From positions 1-64,000 of the forward strand of contig JADJLX010000005.1 in assembly GCA_016709865.1 (NCBI GenBank): a DNA stretch of 64,000 bases, given 5' to 3'. The stretch's first letter is position 1; each line of letters starts with the position of its first letter. The translations under genes were made by a program, and so were the position numbers. A model generated the notes under the pieces. That model worked only from the letters and a program-made list of their open reading frames with translations, did not search any database and was not told where the DNA came from. Origin of the DNA: Bacteroidales bacterium. Lineage in GTDB: Bacteria; Bacteroidota; Bacteroidia; Bacteroidales; VadinHA17. Positions 57,870 through 64,000 of this stretch are shown here, in pieces.

Positions 57870-60314
57870 CTAATGCTTAATTATTAATTGCTTATTCATA
57901 ATTAACTTACCGCTTTTAACTTGGACAATGTAAGTCCCATCTTTAAGATAATGAACAGGAATATTAAACTTGGTGCCGTAATATTTTCTTTTACTTTGCA
58001 AAACTCCATATATATTGAAAATACTTATCTCATTAAATGTTTCAAAAGACTTTAGATTCAATGGCCCCAATGCATTAAGTTCAACTGTTATTTCAGTACT
58101 ACCTGGATTAGGATTTATTGAAAAGTATCCCCCACTGCCTATCTCTATCCACGTATATGCCGTATTACTTGAACCACAGGAATTGGATGCATATACCCAA
58201 ACTTGATGTCCGACACTTTCATAAAAAGTGATATTGGCCCCACTATAGTCTGGATATATTTCTGCCCAAGGACTAGCATTCCAGTAATATGTGGCTTGAG
58301 CTGGAGCATCCCAAGAATGGGGATATGCAGTGAAATAGTACATATTATATGGTTCCCCGGAATAAGGACCAGTAACATAATTCACAATAGGGGTGCCAAT
58401 CCATATATAGCACCTGACTGCAGAGAAATTTCCGCAACCATAGTTTATAGTAGCATCAATATAAGAAAATCCTTGGCCAGAAAATGAGAAAACACATGGG
58501 TTTGAATTATCAGAAGAGTTTTGTTGAATATTCGGACCAGGAGTCCAATCAATTGTACTTCCAACTGGTAAATATATCGAATAAGAAGCAGTATTTGGAG
58601 AACAAATTAATGTAGGCCCCAATATCTTATACTCTGAACTACCAATTCCAACTGCATTCCAAGCATTTTTTACTTGAGCAACCTGAAAAGAATTCTGACC
58701 AAATAGATTTTCAGCTACATATATAGTATAGTTCTTAACATCTGTAAATGTTGAACTTGTTGTTAACCAATATTTTTCCATTATATAAACTATCTTAGCA
58801 GCATCTGTGATACCTATTGGTAAAACCCTATAGCATAGACCTCGAGAATTTGAACCGTACCTGCCTTGTGAAAGTAGAAAAAACCAATGTGACATAACTG
58901 TACTATTAACATGTACATAAAGATCATTTACTGAACCCGTATACCAATTGCCCACATTATATACATCCGGATATGATGCGGTTTGATACGGAGTATTGTG
59001 ATAGTGAAATGGTGCAGCATCAGGATCAGCCATATTTCTATTTTCATTATCGAATTCCCAGTTATCTCCCATAATCCATGGATTATGATTTGGAAGAGAA
59101 GCATAGGTTTCAACGCAAGCTGCCCATATATCGCTAAGACCCTCCTCAATTGCCCCAGGCTCTCCTACATGATTATACCCTACTTCATCATCATAAATAG
59201 CATGTCCAAACTCATGAGCTGTAACATCTACATCTGTTATTGGACCAAAATTAGTGCCATCCCCGTCTCCCATATAAATATAGTGATCGGTCTGCTTCCA
59301 ATATGCATTATTGTGATTAGTGCCATAATGAATGTATAAAGTTAATAAAGAGTGACTTCCATCCCAACCATCTCTGCCAAGGAATGGTTGAAGAAAATAG
59401 TCGTATGTTTTCCCTGCTGCGAAGTGAGCATTTAATGCAGCGTCATCCATCTGTGCATTATGAAATTCGGCAGATGACCAATTGTTATTATCGTCAGTGA
59501 ATTCTTCATAATATTGAAAGTATACAGAAGTATTCAAATCCAATGTCTGAATATTCCTTGTTTCATCTAGTAATCTGTAGGATTGAGTTTCAAAATCAGT
59601 TGTAATACTTTGAGAGGCACAATATCTTGTATCAGCTGTACCAACAGCATCTATCATCAAAGGTCTTTTATCAAAGATCTGACCCGTACGAGCATCAACA
59701 TAAATATAATTCTGGTCATATGGAATAAAAGAATAGATCTTAAATTTATAAGCAAGAACAACACTATCTGAATCCCAATCTGTCCAGATTATAAGTTCTC
59801 CCTTAGGATAATAGGATACTGTGGTATCATTATTTTGTTTTTTTAAAAGTTCTTCCATGTCTTTATTTTCCCACATATATGTTTTGGCACCTATTTGTTT
59901 TAAAGTAGAATTTAAGGCATCCACTTCACTGAAGACTGGATTTACATCTAAGTTTCTTACTTTCCTTAGATTTCCACTTATACTTGTTATTTCTCCTTGA
60001 TAGGAATGGACGTTATATTGGGAGAATTCAACCAAAAGTCCCTGATAATAATGTTGAAATCTTTCATGAGTGAATCCCATTTCATCGGTGGAGAGTTTTA
60101 CTGTTTTGAAGTTATCATATGTTGAAAGATCTAAGCATTCTTTAATCAATTTTATTCCGTCAGAGTGCTTATATTTTGCTACTTCAGTATTCATTACTAT
60201 TAAGCTAGGAATACTGTCTTTAGCATATTCAGTTCTAGAAATCTTTGATTGAGAATTGACATTTATGAGGATGATAAATGCCAAAAAACCAGATGAAATG
60301 ATTTTCTTTTTCAT
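57870..60314 (-). CDS. M4/fungalysin-type zinc metallopeptidase with T9SS sorting domain
   Basis: 814 residues. Signal peptide about 1-21. The propeptide (FTP/PepSY-like, about 40-220) includes 'MGFTHERFQHYYQGLLVEFSQY' and 'YIYVDARTGQIFDKRPLM'. The catalytic domain (about 225-560) has the zinc motif 'DVTAHEFGHAIYD' (H367, E368, H371) and 'PGAIEEGLSDIW' supplying the third ligand E391. Two PKD-like/Ig modules follow (about 570-730). The C-terminal type A T9SS sorting domain (about 735-814) has 'SINPNPGSTEITVEL', 'SIFNIYGVLQSKRKYYG' and 'LKDGTYIVQVKSGKLIMNKQLIIKH'. It is expected to be exported through T9SS as a surface or secreted thermolysin-like protease. Confidence 0.93.
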   Translation of the reverse strand: MKKKIISSGFLAFIILINVNSQSKISRTEYAKDSIPSLIVMNTEVAKYKHSDGIKLIKECLDLSTYDNFKTVKLSTDEMGFTHERFQHYYQGLLVEFSQYNVHSYQGEITSISGNLRKVRNLDVNPVFSEVDALNSTLKQIGAKTYMWENKDMEELLKKQNNDTTVSYYPKGELIIWTDWDSDSVVLAYKFKIYSFIPYDQNYIYVDARTGQIFDKRPLMIDAVGTADTRYCASQSITTDFETQSYRLLDETRNIQTLDLNTSVYFQYYEEFTDDNNNWSSAEFHNAQMDDAALNAHFAAGKTYDYFLQPFLGRDGWDGSHSLLTLYIHYGTNHNNAYWKQTDHYIYMGDGDGTNFGPITDVDVTAHEFGHAIYDDEVGYNHVGEPGAIEEGLSDIWAACVETYASLPNHNPWIMGDNWEFDNENRNMADPDAAPFHYHNTPYQTASYPDVYNVGNWYTGSVNDLYVHVNSTVMSHWFFLLSQGRYGSNSRGLCYRVLPIGITDAAKIVYIMEKYWLTTSSTFTDVKNYTIYVAENLFGQNSFQVAQVKNAWNAVGIGSSEYKILGPTLICSPNTASYSIYLPVGSTIDWTPGPNIQQNSSDNSNPCVFSFSGQGFSYIDATINYGCGNFSAVRCYIWIGTPIVNYVTGPYSGEPYNMYYFTAYPHSWDAPAQATYYWNASPWAEIYPDYSGANITFYESVGHQVWVYASNSCGSSNTAYTWIEIGSGGYFSINPNPGSTEITVELNALGPLNLKSFETFNEISIFNIYGVLQSKRKYYGTKFNIPVHYLKDGTYIVQVKSGKLIMNKQLIIKH

Positions 60315-60325
60315 TTTACAAGTTT

Positions 60326-60709
60326 TTATTGTTTAGCACTTGGAGATGATTGTGAAAAAACAAGTTTTCTATTAGCGTAATAGAACTCATAAGTAAATCC
60401 TTCAGGCATTTTACAATTTCCACCACCAGAGCTTATACCACCTAGTTCACAAGTTTTTTTGCCCTCACAATCATAAAAGACAGACTGTGCATCTGGACCT
60501 GGGCAATCACTTATTATTACGTACTCTTTGCGTTCATAAATCAATGAATATACCTCAACACATAGCATCCTTTCTAAAGTTTCCTTTAGCCAAATGAGAT
60601 CAGTTCCGGGATTTTCGATGCCACATAAACAGTCTTTATCTTTTCGGCAGGTTGTCTGAATCATAATCAGAATTATAAAAACGCTAATGATTGACTTATG
60701 TACTTTCAT
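60326..60709 (-). CDS. Lipoprotein of the 'CGxENP..WL' family
   Basis: 127 residues. Signal ends at IMIQTTC. The mature start 'CLCGIENPGTDLIWLKETLERMLCVEVYSLIYERKEYVII' matches the family of 3105-3491 (CGVENPFTNLPWLNEYV), with later conserved 'VFYDCEGKKTCELGGISSGGGNCK' where the other has 'VLYNCSGIQLYSC'. The cysteines probably pair. It is 11 bp upstream of the metallopeptidase gene and likely co-transcribed, so it may be an envelope partner or inhibitor of the protease. That link is only positional. Confidence 0.82.
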   Translation of the reverse strand: MKVHKSIISVFIILIMIQTTCRKDKDCLCGIENPGTDLIWLKETLERMLCVEVYSLIYERKEYVIISDCPGPDAQSVFYDCEGKKTCELGGISSGGGNCKMPEGFTYEFYYANRKLVFSQSSPSAKQ

Positions 60710-61165
60710 AATTGTTGCTTTTTGAGAATTTTCTTATTGCATAAAGGAAATTTCGTAATTTAGTATTAAGGTATTAGATTTCATATTTCATATTTCATAT
60801 TATGAGTATTACTGGTTAATAGGAATTAACCGTGTTTTGTTACCTAGTTTTTGTGCTTTTTTGTTAATTTTTCATAATTTATATTGATTCTAAATAAAAT
60901 ACAAGGTATAAAGGGGCATTTTCTTGTTCTATTTTAATCTTAGCGAGTAAAACGCTTATATGTCACTTAAATTCATTTAGAATTGTTTTACTGAAAACGG
61001 AAATAAAAGCACTTTAAAGCAGAAAAATATTGTTAGCTTTTTTAACCTTATCTAGAAAATATCTCATATTCAGTAGTTAACAGCTAACTCGTTTTTAGAA
61101 TTTGTCTCTAATCAAATTTACATAATATTTTGAACTCTTGTTGTAAACGAGATCACGCCTTTTCG
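60710..61165. other. AT-rich region upstream of the lipoprotein/protease operon
   Basis: 456 bp without a gene. It has three tandem ATTTCAT units (60778-60798). The distal part reaches the S start at 61166. The promoter probably lies here; no specific box is convincing. Confidence 0.5.
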
Positions 61166-61544
61166 GTTAGCATTTGTGTGATCTGTCAATGGTTACGTAA
61201 CTGTCACACTATAAGTAAATTGTCACGATAGGAGCGGAACGCGCATAAATGCTAACGGCTCGGTGGTTAGGATTAGTTGCCGTCTGTGTCGGGGCTGGCG
61301 AGTTTTTTGCAGGTCCCGATAGATGGAACCAAGCTGTCATGTCAAGATAGATTTAAATAGTGTAGCTGCAAAAAACTTGACAGCTCGTGCGTCAGCCGGC
61401 AGGCCCATAGACCTTGTCACGGTAGCAGGAGTGGTCAAGGTACAGAAAGTATGATAAGTGGCTTTAAACATGCTCTTAATGACTTTGGGATTGATTACGG
61501 AATTGTCCGGCCTGCCGAAGGCAATTAAGCCTACCATCCGGGTT
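61166..61544. repeat. S+L boundary repeat 32 (type C)
   Basis: S is 61166-61256 (GTTAGCATTTGTGTG / CGCATAAATGCTAAC). L is 61254-61544 (291 bp). The next cassette starts GTTAGGCGCCGGAGTAG. Confidence 0.92.
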
Positions 61545-61630
61545 AGGCGCCGGAGTAGAATTAAAACTGTCCAGCGAGCAGGATGTTGCCTTTACATTAA
61601 TTGTATTTGTGAAATTTTTCACAATCTCCT

Positions 61631-61840
61631 CTACCATAGAAACCAGGAAATATAAGTACACTCTGAGCATACAAAACATGTCGCAGTGCGATTTGCCCAA
61701 TCCAGATTAAAAAAGGTAGCTACTGAAGTATTTAATTGCGCCCTTCTAATCCAATAAAGATTATTGCCGCAAATGGGGCATATCAATTCTTTTCCCTTTA
61801 CTGCAATTGTCTCTGGTTCTGATTTTTTAAATAGTCCCAT
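61631..61840 (-). CDS. Small zinc-ribbon protein
   Basis: 69 residues from ATG 61840 (MGLFKKSEPETIAVKG); an ATG three codons earlier is also possible. Two cysteine knuckles: 'CPICGNNLYWIRRAQLN' and 'CFVCSECTYISWFLW'. These would bind one zinc as a treble-clef or ribbon, like short C-terminal-aromatic zinc-ribbon proteins of Bacteroidota and Firmicutes. It is soluble with no signal peptide, and the only gene of a 630-bp cassette. A nucleic-acid or protein-binding role is inferred. Confidence 0.78.
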   Translation of the reverse strand: MGLFKKSEPETIAVKGKELICPICGNNLYWIRRAQLNTSVATFFNLDWANRTATCFVCSECTYISWFLW

Positions 61841-61950
61841 AATTATCAAATCTGATTAAGAATTTATTTAGATATGAATTTACATTTTTTTATTCAAATA
61901 AATTGTCACGGTAACGAATTTGTCAAACGAAGACGGAACACTATTTTTCT

Positions 61951-62513
61951 GTTAGGCGCCGGAGTTTCTAAAATCCCGGCAGATGAGCAGGATTTGTCAC
62001 GATACGATAAACTGTCCCAATGTCCAAGTCCCGATAAGTGGGTGAGAGTTGTCCGTCAAGGTAAAATTGGATAAGAAGTGCAGGAACCATATAGATCACA
62101 CGAAATATTATTGTCAATGTAAATTCTCAAACGAAGACGGCATTGGGCGAAACGCAAACTCTGACGCCTAACGGCTCGGTGGTATGGGTAGTTGCCGTCT
62201 GTGTCGGGGTTGGCATGTGTTTTTGCACAGTCCCGGTAGATGAGCAGGATTTGGATGTCACGATAAAGTGGTCCAGATGAGTGTGTCCCGATAAGTGAGC
62301 AGGGTTTGTCACGGTATGATAGATTATCACGATGGTGATGCAAAAACCATGACAACGGCGCGAAGGCCAGCAGCCCCATTAGCTTTGTCACGGTAGCAGG
62401 ATTTGTCACGGTCTACAAGACTTGATAAGTGGGTGAAAATTACGCTCATAGACTTTGAGGTGATTACGGATTAGTCCGGGTTGCTGAAGGCAATTACCTA
62501 TACCATCCGGGTT
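61951..62513. repeat. S+L boundary repeat 33 (type A)
   Basis: S is 61951-62172 (GTTAGGCGCCGGAGTTT / CAAACTCTGACGCCTAAC). L is 62170-62513 (344 bp), nearly identical to 42004-42346. The next cassette starts GTTATGTTTAGGCGGGG. Confidence 0.92.
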
Positions 62514-62606
62514 ATGTTTAGGCGGGGAATTAAAACTGTCCCGATATGAGGACTAATCGTATTAGTCATTGTCATGATGTAATTATTTTAATTAGCCCTT
62601 AATCAG

Positions 62607-62632
62607 TATACCCAGACAGCTGTCCGGGTATA
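62607..62632 (-). terminator. Strong hairpin after blaR1 copy 2
   Basis: TATACCC / GGGTATA arms around GACAGCTGTC, identical to 42440-42465. Confidence 0.4.
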
Positions 62633-62685
62633 TTAAATGTCCTTAAAATTTAAGATTTAGCTTTTCTTAAGCTATTGTTTAGTAA

Positions 62686-63971
62686 TTATTTAAGCATGAA
62701 CTTAATTTCGAGAGCAAATTCCATATCCTTATCCTTCCACTCAGGTATTTTAGCGTCTGAAAGGGTATTAGCGACCCGAAGACATTCAGTTTTTAATATT
62801 GGGTGTTCATTCGTACTAGCTTTTGTAGTTTTTGCTGCACTTGTTCCACCAGATGGTTTATAACCGACAATTACGATTTCTGGCAACAGGGGAACATTGA
62901 CAGCTTTTTGTCAGTATAAGCTTTGCATTCTTTTATTACTCCACCCTTATTCATTTTTACAACAACAAATACTTTTCCTGTGTCGGAAGAGTTTCTCGCC
63001 TCCTGAGGGTAGCCGGTATTGATCCCGATAAATTTCAAAATCTCTGTTTCAGAAGTCTTAGAGAATAGTGGTTTTTGGTTACCAGTGTTTGTTATAGTGT
63101 TCTCGGGTTTGAACGAAAACATAACTAATAGGATTGCTACTACCGGAAAAATTATTAAACTTTTCAGAGTAGCATAATTGCGTGTTGGCTTTTGTTGATC
63201 ATGACAATTCGGTTTTTAATTAAACTTGAGAAATTATGCGCTAATGGGACATTCATTAGGCTCGTTGGGATGTTTAGAAGTTTATACTGATATTCTTTTA
63301 TATTACAAGAACTTTTTAATGAAAAATTGTCTGCTAAGTACTCATGGTTTAGTACGATCGACCTTTTTATAAGCCACATGAATGGATTGAACCATAAAAG
63401 GCAATTAGTAATTCAGAAAATACCAAATCAAAAGTATGTCCTTGCTTGATATGTGCAGTTTCATGTTCAAGAATCTCCAAATAGTCACTGCTTTTGTAGG
63501 TTTTCTTTGGAATAACTACATAAGGAAAGAAAGAAAAAGGTGGATGCTCCATTTCGGACAAAACAACTTTAGGGAACATAGTGTTTTGTATAGTTCCCTT
63601 TCGAATTATTCTAAGTGTTTGTGCAATGCTGGATATTATTCGAAATAGGAAAAGGCCTGTAACTAAAAAATAGATCCAAATCAATATGCTATTTAAATCG
63701 AATGAGGTAATTTTTTCTGAAACAATTGCTTCGAGACTAGTCCCAGTTAATATGATGCTTTTATTGAGTTTGTGTTTTCAATTGGAGACTCAGTGGCAAA
63801 TAGGTTAAAAACATTCAGTAAGGGTATAAAAATGGAAAGCAGCAGAAGTCCAATCAGGAAAATCCTGTTGCGAAGATAAAATGTATCCTTACTGAAAAAA
63901 AGTATATAACATAGGTATAACAGCATAGTCACAACTGATACCTTAAGCAGGTATAAGAGTAAATTATCCAT
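62686..63971 (-). pseudogene. blaR1: BlaR1-like peptidase, copy 2, several one-base deletions
   Basis: A second copy of 42519-43807. Four single-base losses in homopolymers break the frame: T run near 62903, T run near 63190, A run near 63397 and T run near 63762. Each is intact in copy 1. Conversely the A run that is short in copy 1 (about 43372) is full-length here, so 'EHPPFSFFPYVVIPKKTYKSSDYLEILEHETAH' reads through. A consensus of the two copies gives one complete gene with membrane helices, HETAH zinc motif and C-terminal TonB-like domain. This pattern fits sequencing error in repeated DNA better than independent decay. Confidence 0.85.
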
Positions 63972-64000
63972 TTTTCTTCCCTTTCTCAATAACCTCTATT
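63964..64000 (-). CDS. blaI: BlaI/MecI repressor copy 2, cut by window end
   Basis: Only the last dozen or so codons are present (ending IEKGKKNG as in 43800-44168). The rest lies beyond the window. The overlap with blaR1 is the same as in copy 1. Confidence 0.8.
   Translation of the reverse strand, partial: IEVIEKGKKNG

Noticed and set aside
58015..60252. Plus- and alternate-frame ORFs within the metallopeptidase gene
   Set aside because: Antisense or out-of-frame shadows; the 814-residue frame has all family motifs.
1..64000. Classical insertion sequences or transposon cluster
   Set aside because: No transposase frame, and L blocks vary in type while keeping paired arms; junctions lack ordinary target-site duplications other than the cassette core itself.
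1..64000. tRNA or rRNA genes hidden in GC-richer hairpins
   Set aside because: No T-loop, anticodon arm or CCA-adjacent structure and no conserved rRNA segment was recognisable; the hairpins are explained by S and L.

Overview
The window comes from an AT-rich Bacteroidota genome, probably environmental; a Bacteroidales/Marinilabiliales-type relative is only a guess. The evidence is a TonB receptor paired with a DUF4249 lipoprotein, a C-terminal type IX secretion (T9SS) sorting domain, a FISUMP lipoprotein, a DUF4369-thioredoxin, DUF5683, an MG2/plug protein and BlaR1/MecI. Many lipoproteins carry an S-C or T-C lipobox. I saw no tRNA, rRNA, transposase, recombinase or phage structural gene.

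The dominant structure is a long array of about 33 gene cassettes. Almost every gene or short operon lies on the minus strand, and cassettes are separated by a composite palindromic repeat that I call S+L. L is a 266-347 bp block that always begins AAC(GG) and ends GTT. Its two ends form imperfect complementary arms, and it contains further internal stems. Four sequence types occur. A is about 345 bp, with a GTTGCCGTC core and a TGCAAAAACCATGACAAC return arm. B is 266-339 bp, with a GTTGGTGGCGCC core and a CCACCATGGCGCAATTTTTG segment. C is about 290 bp, with a TTTTTTGCAGG core. D is about 341 bp and A-like, with ATTGCTCC. S is a 57-223 bp imperfect palindrome immediately before L that starts GTTA and ends TAAC. 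A cassette runs from the GTT of one L to the AAC of the next. Its first 10-17 bases are complementary to its last 10-17 bases and also repeat the start of its own S. This is the logic of integron cassettes (G/TTRRRY start, RYYYAAC at the start of attC), but the presumed attC is two to three times longer than usual and no integrase is in view. Both window ends lie inside cassettes that have a second copy in the window, so the array extends beyond 64 kb.

Layout: 1-19.8 kb has small cassettes: lipoproteins, an outer-membrane barrel, two copies of a BNR/YCF48 lipoprotein, a FISUMP protein, and a phosphatase-like protein with a divergent HxlR regulator. 19.8-27.5 kb is one large cassette (TonB receptor/DUF4249, a frameshifted two-domain lipoprotein, a LytTR regulator, 1.3 kb of gene-free DNA). 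27.5-53 kb has HigBA, lipoproteins, a DUF4369-thioredoxin (two copies), a membrane-anchored LuxR regulator with a secreted partner, DUF5683, an SH3 protein, BlaR1/MecI, and a plus-strand membrane protein/HTH pair. 53-57.3 kb is a second large cassette (carboxypeptidase-regulatory-like protein plus MG2/TonB-plug protein). 57.6-64 kb has a T9SS-exported M4-type metallopeptidase, a lipoprotein, a zinc-ribbon protein and a second BlaR1 copy.

The cargo is strongly biased to exported or cell-envelope proteins of unknown role plus small regulators and a toxin-antitoxin pair. The genes do not form one pathway; they look like independent exchangeable cassettes. Several genes are broken by one-base changes in homopolymers that are intact in the sister copy, so some frameshifts are probably assembly errors.
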